Assembly: GCF_900156165.1 (NCBI RefSeq) | Contig: NZ_FTMY01000011.1 | Location: 124,001-188,000 of the forward strand | Direction: 5' to 3' | DNA from: Pseudacidovorax sp. RU35E | GTDB taxonomy: Bacteria; Pseudomonadota; Gammaproteobacteria; Burkholderiales; Burkholderiaceae_C | Length of the DNA: 64,000 nt | In this document: in pieces, positions 48,426 to 57,062 of the stretch | How positions within the stretch are numbered: position 1 is the first letter of the stretch | How the letters are laid out: the number at the start of each line of letters is the position of its first letter | Position numbers and translations under genes: made by a program | The notes under the pieces: model-generated | Databases searched by the model: none | Seen by the model: the letters and a program-made list of their open reading frames with translations, nothing else | What the model was told of the DNA's origin: nothing

Positions 48426-49691
48426 TCAGGCCGAGTCGAGGCTGCTCATGCGTGCCGCGATCGCCGCCTCGCGCGCAGCCTGGATCGCCTGCCCGATCTG
48501 TGGCCCCTTGGCGCCGCGGGCCAGGGCTTCTCGGGCGATGGGTTCGGTGGCCACGGCCTGCACGACGCCGAGCACGGCCAGGAGGCGTTCGCGCGGCGCA
48601 TAGGGCCGCTCCTCGAAGCCCAGGCGGCCACGGGCGTCGCATTCGCAGGCCAGCAGGGCGTCTGCGAAGCGCTCCGGCCGGCGCAGGGCGTCGCAGCGTT
48701 CCAGCAGGCGCAGCAGGGCCGCGGGGCCCAGCTCGCCGCTTCGGTGGATGTTGCCGTGCTCGCGCGCGACCACATCGGCCAGTTCGCGCACGTCGGTGGG
48801 CACGCGCCAGCGCTCGCACAGGCCGACCAGCAGGCGCGCGCTGCGCTGCTCATGCCCGATGTGGCGCGGCAGCACGTCGGCGGGCGTGGTGCCCTTGCCC
48901 AGGTCATGCGTGAGGCAGGCGAAGCGCACGGGCAGCGGCGCCTGCAGCCGCGCGCTCATGTCCAGCACCATCATCAGGTGCACGCCGGTGTCGACCTCGG
49001 GATGATGTTCGGCGCGCTGGGGCACGCCCCACAGGCGGTCCACCTCGGGCAGCAGCACGCGCAGCGCGCCGCAGTCGCGCAGCACCTCGAACATGCGCGA
49101 GGGCTTGGGTTCCATCAGGCCGCGGGCCAGTTCCTGCCAGACGCGCTCGGGCACCAGCGCATCGGCCTCGCCGGCCTCGACCATGCCACGCATCAGCGCC
49201 AGGGTTTCGGGCGCCACGCTGAAGTCGGGCAGCTTGGCCGCGAAGCGCGCCAGGCGCAGGATGCGCACCGGGTCCTCGCGGAAGGCGTCGGTCACATGGC
49301 GCAGCACCTTGTGCTGCAGATCTCGCCGGCCGTGGAAGGGGTCGACGAGGGCATCGGTGCGCAGCGGTTTGGTGTCAGCCAGTGCGGCGGGCAGCGCGAT
49401 GGCGTTGATGGTCAGGTCGCGGCGGGCCAGATCTTCCTCGAGCGTGACCTCGGGTGCGGCATGGACCACGAAGCCGCGGTAGCCCGGACCGCTCTTTCGC
49501 TCGGTGCGGGCCAGGGCGTATTCCTCGCGCGTGTCGGGATGGAGAAAGACCGGGAAGTCACGGCCCACCGGCAGGTAGCCATCGTCCAGCATCTGCTGCG
49601 GCGTGGCGCCGACCACCACCCAGTCGCGGTCGCTGCCAGGCCGCCCCAGCAGCGCATCGCGGATGGCGCCGCCGACAAGAAACTTCTGCAT
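48426..49691 (-). CDS. cca: Cca, multifunctional tRNA nucleotidyltransferase
   Basis: Cca (421 residues) adds or repairs the CCA end of tRNAs. It has the class II core [31 protein letters not shown] near residue 4 (GGAIRD with [10 protein letters not shown]), [12 protein letters not shown] near 105 and [20 protein letters not shown] near 145. A C-terminal HD domain is present ([14 protein letters not shown] and [13 protein letters not shown] near 240), giving phosphohydrolase activity, as in E. coli Cca. The start at 49691 matches the family; an upstream in-frame codon was rejected. Confidence 0.96.
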   Translation of the reverse strand: MQKFLVGGAIRDALLGRPGSDRDWVVVGATPQQMLDDGYLPVGRDFPVFLHPDTREEYALARTERKSGPGYRGFVVHAAPEVTLEEDLARRDLTINAIALPAALADTKPLRTDALVDPFHGRRDLQHKVLRHVTDAFREDPVRILRLARFAAKLPDFSVAPETLALMRGMVEAGEADALVPERVWQELARGLMEPKPSRMFEVLRDCGALRVLLPEVDRLWGVPQRAEHHPEVDTGVHLMMVLDMSARLQAPLPVRFACLTHDLGKGTTPADVLPRHIGHEQRSARLLVGLCERWRVPTDVRELADVVAREHGNIHRSGELGPAALLRLLERCDALRRPERFADALLACECDARGRLGFEERPYAPRERLLAVLGVVQAVATEPIAREALARGAKGPQIGQAIQAAREAAIAARMSSLDSA

Positions 49692-49746
49692 CGGGGCAGT
49701 GTAGGGCGGGTGCGCGGGCCGACTGCGGTGCTCCGGCCGCACCCGC

Positions 49747-50439
49747 TCAGTCGCGCGAAGTACGGTACGGCTCGTCCATCGGGACGAAGTCGTGTTCGGC
49801 CAGCGCCTCGTCGATCCATGCCTTCACGCCCGGCAGTGCGTAGAGGCGGTCGATATAGGCATCGACGGCGGCGGGCACCGGCAGCGCATAGGTGCGGATG
49901 CGCGTGGCCACCGGCGCGTAATACGCGTCGGCGATGCCGAATTCGCCGAAGAGCATGGGGCCGCCGTGCCGCTGCAGCAGGCCTTCCCACATCTGGCAGA
50001 TGCGCGCCAGGTCGGCGGCCACGGCCGACTCTTCGCGCATCAGGCGGGCGCCCACCGCGGGCAGCGAGGCCTCGATGTTCATGCCGCAGTGGTTGCGCAA
50101 TGCGCCGAAGCCCGCATGCATCTCGGCGCAGAGGCTGCGCGCATGGGCACGGGCCGCGGTGTCGGCCGGCCAGAGTTGCTTGTCGGGAAAGCGTTCGGCC
50201 AGGTACTCGGCGATGGCGAGCGTGTCCCACACGACGATGGACCCGTCGACCAGCACCGGCACCTTCCCGGTCGGGTTGAGGGCGCTCACCACGGCCTTGA
50301 AGCGCGAGTCGGCCTCGAAGCTGTCGAAGCGCACCATCACCTCCTCGAAGGCGATGCCGGCCTGCTTCATCAGCACCCAGGGGCGCATGGACCAGGACGA
50401 GTAGTTCTTGTTGCCGATGTAGAGCTGCAGCGTGGACAT
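49747..50439 (-). CDS. Glutathione S-transferase family protein
   Basis: The 230-residue protein starts [24 protein letters not shown], the N-terminal thioredoxin-like domain with the SSWS active-site serine region of the zeta/omega-like bacterial GSTs. [26 protein letters not shown] near residue 55 contains the glutathione-binding VPVL cis-Pro and the D/E-S equivalent. The C-terminal domain is helical. Substrate unknown. It shares the strand with cca, 55 bp apart. Confidence 0.9.
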   Translation of the reverse strand: MSTLQLYIGNKNYSSWSMRPWVLMKQAGIAFEEVMVRFDSFEADSRFKAVVSALNPTGKVPVLVDGSIVVWDTLAIAEYLAERFPDKQLWPADTAARAHARSLCAEMHAGFGALRNHCGMNIEASLPAVGARLMREESAVAADLARICQMWEGLLQRHGGPMLFGEFGIADAYYAPVATRIRTYALPVPAAVDAYIDRLYALPGVKAWIDEALAEHDFVPMDEPYRTSRD

Positions 50440-50539
50440 GGAGGGCCTGCGTGGCGAAGAGGGAGCGGCCATCCTAGCGACGCGACCCACGTCGGTTGAT
50501 GCAAAAAGCGCGCGGGATTGATGCCGGCCAGCGACGCGC

Positions 50540-51115
50540 TCAGTCCCGGGGCGGCAGGCGGGGGCCGTCCTCACGCAGTTCCGGCGTCTGGCGGTTCGCG
50601 GACGACGCACCCGGTCGTCGTGGCGGGCCCGTGAGGCGGCTCACCCAGATCACCAGCCGTGGCATCGCCTGCAGCACGGCCAGCCCGAGCAGCGCACTGA
50701 GGATCGCCGTCACCTCGCGGCCCAGCCCGCAGGCCATGCCGATGGCGGCCGTCATCCACAGGCCGGCCGCGGTGGTCAGGCCTTCCACATGCTCCTCGTT
50801 GCGGCCCCGCTTGAGGATGGTGCCGGCGCACAGAAAACCCACCCCTGCAACCAGGCCCTGGATCACGCGGCTCATGTCCGCCGGCTCGATGCCGGCCTGC
50901 TGCGGCACCAGCACGAACAGCGCAGAACCGATGGCCACCAGCATGTGCGTGCGCACGCCGGCGGCTTTGCCCTCGTACTCGCGCTCGGAGCCGAGCAGCA
51001 GCCCCAGCAGCGCCGCCAGCAGCAGTCGCACGACGATGCGCACCAGCTGCGCAAGGTCGGGCACGTCCGAGAATTCGGCGGCCAGGGTGTCCGCGACGAT
51101 GTCCCACCAGTCCAT
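50540..51115 (-). CDS. MgtC/SapB family membrane protein
   Basis: The 191-residue protein has about four membrane helices and the MgtC hallmark: RIVVRLLLAALLGLLLGSEREYEGKAAGVRTHMLVAIGSALF, read as LLGSEREYEGKAAGVRTH near residue 40, then GLVAGVGFLCAGTILK near residue 90 and EGLTTAAGLWMTAAIG near 115. MgtC proteins help survival at low Mg2+ and acidity by affecting the ATP synthase or ion balance. The short version lacks the C-terminal ACT-like domain of Salmonella MgtC, making it SapB-like. Confidence 0.88.
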   Translation of the reverse strand: MDWWDIVADTLAAEFSDVPDLAQLVRIVVRLLLAALLGLLLGSEREYEGKAAGVRTHMLVAIGSALFVLVPQQAGIEPADMSRVIQGLVAGVGFLCAGTILKRGRNEEHVEGLTTAAGLWMTAAIGMACGLGREVTAILSALLGLAVLQAMPRLVIWVSRLTGPPRRPGASSANRQTPELREDGPRLPPRD

Positions 51116-51166
51116 GGTGCGTGTCCTCGACGAATCAGCGGATCGCGCGGGCGGGGCGGCCCATCG

Positions 51167-53164
51167 TCAAGGCAGGTCCTTGTTGGGTTCCGGCTCCGTC
51201 GGATTGCGCGGGCCCACGCGGCCCAGGCGGTCCTTGATGGACTGTGGGCGGCCGGAGATCAGCGCCGCGTAGTTGGTGGTGTTGGCGATCACCTTCTTCA
51301 CGTAGTCGCGTGTCTCGGCGAAGGGAATGTTCTCGGCCCAGATGGCGGCGTCGAGCACAGGCCCGTTGCGCCAGTTGCGCGGCCGGCCGGGGCCGGCGTT
51401 GTAGGCGGCCGCGGCCAGCGCCATGGATCCGTCGAAGTCGTCCAGCGCCAGCTTGAGGTAGTTGGTCCCGATGGTGATGTTGGTCTCGCGGTCGGTGATC
51501 ATGTCCGGCGAATAGGGCAGGCCGATCTTGCGGGCCGTCCAGCGTGCGGTGGCGGGCATCACCTGCATGAGGCCCGAGGCGCCGACGCCCGAGCGCGCAT
51601 CCATGATGAAGCGGCTTTCCTGGCGGATCAGGCCGTAGACGTAGGCCGGGTCCAGGCCGATGTCCTGGCTCTTGCGCAGCACCGTGTCGTGGAAGGGCAT
51701 GGGAAAGCGCTGCACCGCGTCGATGGTGCCCTTGGTGCGCTCGCTGGTGTTGATGCAACGGTCCCATACCTCGCGCTGGCAGGCCAGGTCGGCCGCGGCC
51801 AGCAGCGAGCGGTCGTCCATGCCGCCGCGGTCGTGCAGGTTGGTGGCGTAGTTCCACTCGCGCACGCCTTCCGCACGCAGGCCGATGGCGATGGCGTAGA
51901 GGCCGCGTTGCAGCGAGAGGTTGTTCTGCGCGGCGGCTCGCTCCTCAGGGGTGAGGGGCGCGGGCGGCGTGGGCACCTGGGCGCGCTGGCCCAGTTCTTC
52001 GAGCGCGAGCAGCTCGTAGAAGCCGCGCGTGCCGGCGATGGTTTCCAGCAGCGTGCGTGCCTCCTGCTGGCGGCGTTCGCCGCCCTGGGCCAGCAGGGCG
52101 CGGGCGCGCCAGTAGACCCAGGTCGGGTCCTGCTGCGCGTCCTCGCTCATGGCGCGCACGGCGGCGTCGACGTCCTTCCACTGGCCCATGCGCAGCGAGG
52201 CGCGCACCTTCCAGCCCAGCATGTCGTCGGTCAGGTCGGCGTTCTTGCTGACGTTGGCGAAGTAGCCGAAGGCCTGCGGCGAGAGCTTCTGCGCCGCCTG
52301 GCGGCCGATGCTGCCCCAGACCCAGTTGCGCTCTTCCGGGCTGAGCATGGGGCCCCACTTGCTGTCGAGCTGCGCGGCGGCGGTGTCGGGGTCGGCGACG
52401 GCCATGCGCAGCAAGGCCAAGACCACCATCTCCTTGCGGGCCCGCGAGGCCGCCGAGGCCGAGCCGAGCAGGAACTTGGTGGCGCTGGCATTGACCTGTT
52501 CGAAGGTGGGCAGCGCGTCGGGTGCGACGAGGTTGATGGCGGCGCGGGCGGCGCCGGGGCGGTTGGCCTCCATGGCGATGCGGGCCTTCTTCCAGGCGTC
52601 GGATGGCGGCATGGCGCCGGCGGCGATCAACCGGTCGGCGGCGGTGAGGCAGCCATCGTCCAGGTCGCGCTGCGCCGTCCAGTTGCGGCGCACCTGCTCG
52701 ACCTGCGCGGCCGTGGCGCGTCCGTTGCGCAGCGCGTCGACGAGCACGGCGTAGCACTGCACCTCGCGGTCGTCGTTCATGCGGAAGGCGGCATGGGCGG
52801 CGGCGAATTCGTCCCATGCGCGGCGCTGGCCCTGCATCAGCAGCCAGTCGTTGCGCAACCGGTCTTCCTGGTAGGTGCCGGGGTAGCGGGCGAAGAAGGC
52901 ATAGACCTCGTCGCTGCTGGCCTCGCCCAGGCGCGACTTGAGCTCCCAGTAGGCGGCCCACGGCTCGAGGGCATGGCCACGCGCCTGAGGCAGCAGCGCC
53001 GTGAGGCGGGCCTTGTCGCCGCGCTGGAAGGCCTGCTTCATCTGCAGCAGCACGTCGTCGTTGCGGTTGACCTGAGCGCAGGCCGGCGGTGCGAGGGTGG
53101 CGGCCACCAGGGCCAGGGCGGCGAGCCAGCCGCGGCGGGGTGACAAAATGCCTTGAAACTGCAT
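51167..53164 (-). CDS. slt: Soluble lytic murein transglycosylase (Slt70-like)
   Basis: The 665-residue protein has a signal peptide (GWLAALALVAATLAPPACAQ), a long alpha-superhelical U domain of about 430 residues, and a C-terminal SLT domain. The catalytic Glu is in YGLIRQESRFIMDARS near residue 522, followed by GASGLMQVMPATARW and AAAYNAGPGRPRNW. It cleaves the MurNAc-GlcNAc bond with anhydro-ring formation, generating the anhydro-muropeptides that AmpD and Mpl recycle. The start at 53164 gives the signal peptide; it is divergent from the FTHF cyclo-ligase gene. Confidence 0.94.
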   Translation of the reverse strand: MQFQGILSPRRGWLAALALVAATLAPPACAQVNRNDDVLLQMKQAFQRGDKARLTALLPQARGHALEPWAAYWELKSRLGEASSDEVYAFFARYPGTYQEDRLRNDWLLMQGQRRAWDEFAAAHAAFRMNDDREVQCYAVLVDALRNGRATAAQVEQVRRNWTAQRDLDDGCLTAADRLIAAGAMPPSDAWKKARIAMEANRPGAARAAINLVAPDALPTFEQVNASATKFLLGSASAASRARKEMVVLALLRMAVADPDTAAAQLDSKWGPMLSPEERNWVWGSIGRQAAQKLSPQAFGYFANVSKNADLTDDMLGWKVRASLRMGQWKDVDAAVRAMSEDAQQDPTWVYWRARALLAQGGERRQQEARTLLETIAGTRGFYELLALEELGQRAQVPTPPAPLTPEERAAAQNNLSLQRGLYAIAIGLRAEGVREWNYATNLHDRGGMDDRSLLAAADLACQREVWDRCINTSERTKGTIDAVQRFPMPFHDTVLRKSQDIGLDPAYVYGLIRQESRFIMDARSGVGASGLMQVMPATARWTARKIGLPYSPDMITDRETNITIGTNYLKLALDDFDGSMALAAAAYNAGPGRPRNWRNGPVLDAAIWAENIPFAETRDYVKKVIANTTNYAALISGRPQSIKDRLGRVGPRNPTEPEPNKDLP

Positions 53165-53173
53165 CGAAGGATT

Positions 53174-53791
53174 ATGGACAAAGCACACGGTGAAGAACGC
53201 GCGGGCACGGCGGCCTTTCTCAAGTCCCAGGTCCGCGCGGCGCTCATCGAGCAACGCCTGGCGATGCCCGACCGACTACAGCGCGCCGACCTGCTCCAGC
53301 GCGTGATGCGCTTCTGGCTGGTCGGCCGGCCCGACACGGTGATCGGCGCCTACTGGCCCATCAAGGGCGAGTTCGATCCTCTGCCGGCCCTGCACCGCTG
53401 GAAGGAGGACGGTGAGCTGATGGAGGAGCCCCAGCGCCGCCGCATCGGCCTGCCGGTGGTGGACCGCGAGACCAAGACGCTCAGCTTCCACGTCTGGTAC
53501 CCGGGCTGCCCGATGGAGAACGATGCCTACGACATCCCCAAGCCCAAGGACACCGAACTGATCGTGCCCACGCTGCTGTTCGTGCCTTGCCTCGGCTACA
53601 GCGCGGGTGGCTACCGACTGGGCTATGGCGGCGGCTTCTACGACCGCACGCTGGCGGCGCTGGAGCCGCGGCCCTTCACCGTCGGGCTGGGCTTCGCCAA
53701 CGGCTTCGTCGACGACTTCGAGCCCGAGGCGCACGACGTGCCGCTGGACGCGATCCTCAACGACAACGGCGTGGTCTGGCCCGTCGGCTGA
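53174..53791 (+). CDS. 5-formyltetrahydrofolate cyclo-ligase
   Basis: The 205-residue protein shows KSQVRAALIEQRLAM at residue 15, IGAYWPIKGEFD near residue 57 and RLGYGGGFYDRTLAAL near residue 150, the ATP/Mg signature GYGGGFYDR of the family. The enzyme converts 5-formyl- to 5,10-methenyl-tetrahydrofolate, recovering folate. The start at 53174 is preceded by GAAGG; a longer TTG-start version is less likely because it overlaps the divergent slt start. Confidence 0.92.
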   Translation: MDKAHGEERAGTAAFLKSQVRAALIEQRLAMPDRLQRADLLQRVMRFWLVGRPDTVIGAYWPIKGEFDPLPALHRWKEDGELMEEPQRRRIGLPVVDRETKTLSFHVWYPGCPMENDAYDIPKPKDTELIVPTLLFVPCLGYSAGGYRLGYGGGFYDRTLAALEPRPFTVGLGFANGFVDDFEPEAHDVPLDAILNDNGVVWPVG

Positions 53792-53845
53792 GCTAATCCA
53801 CTGAACGCGCCGCCCGGCCCGGCATCCGGGTCTGTTCACGGGGTT

Positions 53846-53972
53846 CCTGATCGAATGGCCGCGGAGCAGGCCAAGCCAGTGCACCCGCGGAACCGGCTTT
53901 GCCGGGCCGCCGGGTGCGCCCCTCGAGGGGGATTGGACTTCCACACGCAGTGAGGAAGTCCAAACGGGGTGG
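53846..53972 (+). repeat. 127-bp interspersed repeat, copy 1
   Basis: This element starts CCTGATCGAA and ends AAACGGGGTGG. It is 127 bp long and differs from the inverted copy at 56915-57041 at only about eight positions counted by eye. Internal dyads include CCGGCTTTGCCGG and GGACTTCC...GGAAGTCC (arms around ACACGCAGTGA). It lies between the FTHF cyclo-ligase gene and a LysR gene and could serve as a transcription terminator for both. Confidence 0.85.
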
Positions 53973-53979
53973 TCATACA

Positions 53980-54963
53980 TCAATCGATGTGGTCGAACGT
54001 GTCCGGATCGGGCCCGTCGCCGATGGTCTTGCGGGTGATCGAGGCCTGCTCCCTCAGCCAGTCGCAGAAGGCGCGAACCTCGGGCCGGGCCGTGCTGCGC
54101 GGCGCCACCAGCAGCCAGTAGGCCATCGGCGAATCCATGCGCTGACGCGGCAGCACCTCCACCAGATCGCCGCTCGCCAGGCTCTCGGCGATGAGCGGGC
54201 TGCGCGCCAGCACCACGCCCTGGCCCGAGAGCGCGGCCTGCACCATCTGGTATGCATAGTTGAAGTACAGCCAGCGCCGCGGCTGGGTGCGGGACAGGCC
54301 GTTGGTCTCGAACCAGCGGCGCCAGGTCAGCCACTCCAGGTGCGTGCGGTGCGCGTCGCCCGCTTCGATCAGCGTGAAGCGCGCGATGTCCCCGGGCTCG
54401 CGGATCGCCGGGCTGCTCTTGATGAGCCAGGGGCTGGCGACCGGCATCAGCGTCTCGCCGAACAGGCGCAGCGCCCCGTGCGGCATCGCCTCGGCGGGGC
54501 CGTAGCGCAGCGCCATGTCGATGTCCGCGATGTCCAGGTCCACCGCCACGTCGCTGGCATCGATGCGGATGTCGATGTCCGGATGCGCCTGCTGGAAGGC
54601 CTCGAGCCGGGGAATCAGCCACATCGACGCGAACGAGGCGAAGGTGGTCAGCGCCACGCTCTTGCGGCCGGCGCTCTGGCGGATCAAACGCACGGCGCCG
54701 TCGATGCGCGGCAGCGCCTGCTGCGTGGCCAGCAGCAGCTGGGCGCCGGCGCTGGTGAGCTCCACCGCGCGGGTGTGGCGCAGGAAGAGCGGCACACCCA
54801 CCTCCTCCTCGAGCGACTGGATCTGGCGGCTGACCGCGGACTGAGTCAGGGCCATTTCCTCGGCCGCGGCGCGGAAGTTCAGGTGCCGGGCGACGGCCTC
54901 GAAGGCGCGCAGGTAGCCGGCGCCGATGGGGCGGGTGCGCAGGTGGGTCTGGGAGTGCTGCAT
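53980..54963 (-). CDS. LysR-family regulator (GcvA-like), divergent from DUF2917 gene
   Basis: The 327-residue protein has an N-terminal helix-turn-helix (YLRAFEAVARHLNFRAAAEEMALTQSAVSRQI, seen as LRAFEAVARHLNFRAAAEE) and a LysR effector domain (SFASMWLIPRLEAFQQAHPDIDIRID, DIDMALRYGPAE). It resembles the GcvA/AmpR-like subgroup. It is the standard partner of a divergent DUF2917 gene in Comamonadaceae, and an inverted repeat lies between the two start codons. The effector is unknown. Confidence 0.9.
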   Translation of the reverse strand: MQHSQTHLRTRPIGAGYLRAFEAVARHLNFRAAAEEMALTQSAVSRQIQSLEEEVGVPLFLRHTRAVELTSAGAQLLLATQQALPRIDGAVRLIRQSAGRKSVALTTFASFASMWLIPRLEAFQQAHPDIDIRIDASDVAVDLDIADIDMALRYGPAEAMPHGALRLFGETLMPVASPWLIKSSPAIREPGDIARFTLIEAGDAHRTHLEWLTWRRWFETNGLSRTQPRRWLYFNYAYQMVQAALSGQGVVLARSPLIAESLASGDLVEVLPRQRMDSPMAYWLLVAPRSTARPEVRAFCDWLREQASITRKTIGDGPDPDTFDHID

Positions 54964-54996
54964 GGGCGGGGACGGCAGAAATGGACGGGCGACGAT

Positions 54997-55015
54997 TGAT
55001 GCGTTGCCGGCATCA
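54997..55015. promoter_or_regulatory. Inverted repeat between LysR and DUF2917 genes
   Basis: TGATGC (54997-55002) and GCATCA (55010-55015) are perfect 6-bp arms with 7 bp between, 34 bp upstream of the LysR start and 109 bp upstream of the DUF2917 start. The dyad fits a LysR-type T-N11-A site and is the likely control point for the pair. Confidence 0.55.
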
Positions 55016-55123
55016 GTAGCCTAGCGCCTTTTCATTGGACCGGGCGCGCCTTGCTGCAGATGATCGGTCCCCGAAGCAGACGTGGCGCAATGGGCGACAC
55101 GCTGCCCGACGAGGAGAACCGCC

Positions 55124-55438
55124 ATGACCGCTGCCACCCTGAACACCACGACCCGCGAAGTCCTGATCGCCGCGCCCGCCGCCGCGATTCCGCCGGCCGT
55201 GCGACGCGGTGCATGGCAGCTCAAGGCGGGGCAGGCCATCAGCCTGCGCGCCCAGGGCCGCAGCGTGCTGCGGGTGCGGCAGGGCCGGGTGTGGGTCACG
55301 CGCGATGCCACGGCCCAGTGGGGCAGCGAAGACCTGGTCGTCGGCCCCGGCGAGTCGCTGGTGGTCGAATCCGGCCAGCGCATCGTGATGGAGCCATGGG
55401 ACGGCTTCGGCGCGACCTACACCTGGGATCACGACTGA
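55124..55438 (+). CDS. DUF2917 protein
   Basis: The 104-residue protein has a DUF2917 core: GAWQLKAGQAISLRAQ near residue 27, VLRVRQGRVWVTRDA near 47 with the VWVT signature, and VVGPGESLVVESGQRIVME near 72. The fold is predicted beta-rich and cupin-like. Function is unknown; its gene is coupled to a divergent LysR regulator that probably controls it. The start at 55124 follows GAGGAGA; an upstream in-frame codon is unlikely. Confidence 0.85.
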   Translation: MTAATLNTTTREVLIAAPAAAIPPAVRRGAWQLKAGQAISLRAQGRSVLRVRQGRVWVTRDATAQWGSEDLVVGPGESLVVESGQRIVMEPWDGFGATYTWDHD

Positions 55439-55514
55439 CCGCAGGCTCTGCACTTCACGCCGTGCCCCGCCCTTTTTCAGGGGCAGGACATCGGCGCGGC
55501 GAGAACGACCAAGC

Positions 55515-55631
55515 GGCCGCGGAGCAGGCCAGGCCAGTGCACCCGAGGAACTGGCTTTGCCGGGCCTCTGGGTGCGCCCCCCTCCAAGCCGAAGGCGCAA
55601 GAGAGGGGGGAGCCGCGAAGCGGCATGGGGG
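55515..55631 (+). repeat. Interspersed repeat, copy 2 (partial, different tail)
   Basis: From 55515 to about 55583 the sequence follows the first half of copies 1 and 3 (GGCCGCGGAGCAGGCC, GGGTGCGCCCC). After that it diverges into a CCAAGCCGAAGGCGCAA-type tail ending CCGCGAAGCGGCATGGGG. It lies between the DUF2917 gene and the BLUF gene, pointing the same way as copy 1. The tail difference suggests a modular repeat family. Confidence 0.75.
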
Positions 55632-55644
55632 GTGCCTTGCTACT

Positions 55645-56052
55645 TCAGGCCTGGATGTCGAAGCCAGCGCGCATGTTCAGGAAGCGCTCCACCGCCGGCA
55701 GGCCGGACAGGCTCATCAATGCGGCCAGCGCATCGAGGTCATCGGTCTGGGCATAGCCCATGTCGAATCGGTGGTAGCGCCGTTGGTCCAGCATGCCTTC
55801 GTGCAGGATCCGCACGTCTTCGTGACGCGCGTCGCCGACGATGCGGCCCATCAGCGGCTCGAGGGCGGCGCGGGGGCCTTCCAGGTGCTGGAAGAAGCGC
55901 AGCCCATCGAACACCAGCAATCCGCTCACGCCCGCCTGCGCGTTGTGGGGCCGGGCCCTCGACAGAATCTGTCCCACCACGGTGGGGGAGGTCTGTGGAT
56001 CGAGTTGGCTGGTATAGAAGAATTCGTAAAGGCTGGGGACGTCAGCAGGCAT
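55645..56052 (-). CDS. Short BLUF-domain blue-light photoreceptor
   Basis: This 135-residue protein is a lone BLUF (flavin-binding) domain. The FAD hydrogen-bond network residues are present with exact family spacing: Tyr13 in EFFYTSQLD, Asn37 in RPHNAQAGVSG and Gln55 in FFQHLEGP, matching AppA Tyr21/Asn45/Gln63 (24 and 18 residues apart). The AppA Trp104 position is Phe96 and Met106 is Met98 (RFDMGY). The protein has no output domain, so it must act through a partner. A start two codons earlier (56058) is possible. It is divergent from the FNR/CRP-type regulator, 109 bp away. Confidence 0.92.
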   Translation of the reverse strand: MPADVPSLYEFFYTSQLDPQTSPTVVGQILSRARPHNAQAGVSGLLVFDGLRFFQHLEGPRAALEPLMGRIVGDARHEDVRILHEGMLDQRRYHRFDMGYAQTDDLDALAALMSLSGLPAVERFLNMRAGFDIQA

Positions 56053-56107
56053 CGCCATCCACTTTAGGGCGCCGGCCGACGCCGGGCCGTGGGGATGGAG
56101 TGTCAAA

Positions 56108-56131
56108 AGACATAAGGCGAATGTCTATATT
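56108..56131 (+). promoter_or_regulatory. Promoter and dyad between BLUF and FNR-like genes
   Basis: AGACAT (56108-56113) and ATGTCT (56121-56126) form a 6-bp inverted repeat with 7 bp between, and TATATT (56126-56131) is a -10 candidate for the regulator gene starting at 56162. A repressor bound here would cover the promoter. No FNR box (TTGAT-N4-ATCAA) was found. Confidence 0.45.
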
Positions 56132-56161
56132 GCAAGCACCCGCAACCCTTGCATCCGCCCG

Positions 56162-56911
56162 ATGTCGGTGTCCCATTCGGCCTGTGGCCATCCGTGCAGC
56201 GAATGCCGCCTGCGCAGCCTTCCCGCCTTTCTGGCGCTCTCTGAACCTGAACGCCGTGCCGTCGCCGAATGGCGAACCGGCAGCCGGCGGGTGGCCGCCG
56301 GTGAAAGGATCATCGGTGAGCATGTACGCAGCGACCAGCTCTACACGCTCTACTCCGGCTGGGCCTTCCGCTACAAGACGCTGGGCGACGGCCGGCGGCA
56401 GATCCTCAACTTCCTGCTGCCGGGCGATCTGCTGGGTCTGCAGGATGAGTTCGCCGATGGGCGCACGCACGGCGTGGAGGCCGCCTCGGACGTGGTCCTG
56501 TGCACCTTCCCCCGTGACCGGCTCTGGGACTTCTTTCTGCAGCATCCCAAGCTGGGCTACGACATCACATGGCTGGCCGCGCGCGAGGAGAAGATGGTGG
56601 ACGACAACCTCGTCACGACCGGCCGTCGCACGGCCGCCGAGCGCGTCGCGATGCTGCTGATGCACCTGTACCGCCGTGCCCAGCATCTGGGCATGACGGA
56701 AGGCGACAAGGTGGAGTTTCCCTTCCAGCAGCAGCACATCGCCGATGCGCTGGGCCTGTCGCTGGTGCACACCAACAAGACGCTGCGCAAGCTGCAGCGC
56801 CTGGGCCTGCATCGGCTGGAAGGCGGCTGGCTGGAGATCCTGGAGCCACACGCGCTGGCGGCGCTGGGTGACTACTTCGAGCGTCCGATGCGGCCGGTGC
56901 CGCTGCTTTAA
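56162..56911 (+). CDS. CRP/FNR-family regulator with N-terminal cysteine cluster
   Basis: The 249-residue protein has a cyclic-nucleotide-binding fold (residues 23-150) and a C-terminal winged helix (QQQHIADALGLSLVHTNKTLRKL, seen as HIADALGLSLVHTNKT). Near the N-terminus are Cys8, Cys12 and Cys15 (SACGHPCSECRLRSL) plus Cys114 in VVLCTF, which could ligate a [4Fe-4S] cluster as in FNR, though the C-x3-C-x2-C spacing differs from E. coli FNR. The recognition helix differs from FNR (no E--SR). Its neighbour is a BLUF receptor on the opposite strand. DNA target and ligand are unknown. Confidence 0.85.
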   Translation: MSVSHSACGHPCSECRLRSLPAFLALSEPERRAVAEWRTGSRRVAAGERIIGEHVRSDQLYTLYSGWAFRYKTLGDGRRQILNFLLPGDLLGLQDEFADGRTHGVEAASDVVLCTFPRDRLWDFFLQHPKLGYDITWLAAREEKMVDDNLVTTGRRTAAERVAMLLMHLYRRAQHLGMTEGDKVEFPFQQQHIADALGLSLVHTNKTLRKLQRLGLHRLEGGWLEILEPHALAALGDYFERPMRPVPLL

Positions 56912-56914
56912 GGC

Positions 56915-57041
56915 CCACCCCGTTTGGACTTCCTCACTGCGTGTGGAAGTCCCATCCCCCTCAAGGGGCGCACCCGGCGGCCGGGCGAAGCCCGTTCCGC
57001 GGGCGCACTGGCGTGGCCTGCTCCGCGGCCTTTCGATCAGG
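56915..57041 (-). repeat. 127-bp interspersed repeat, copy 3 (inverted)
   Basis: On the minus strand it reads CCTGATCGAA through AAACGGGGTGG and differs from copy 1 at about eight of 127 positions. It lies after the FNR-like gene. Together with copy 1 it forms an inverted pair around 2.9 kb that contains the LysR, DUF2917, BLUF and FNR-like genes. Confidence 0.85.
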
Positions 57042-57062
57042 GGGTGGCAGCCCGCAGCCGCC

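Noticed and set aside
56162-56911. Firm assignment as FNR
   Set aside because: Cysteine spacing and recognition helix differ from FNR and no FNR box was found nearby, so only a family call is made.
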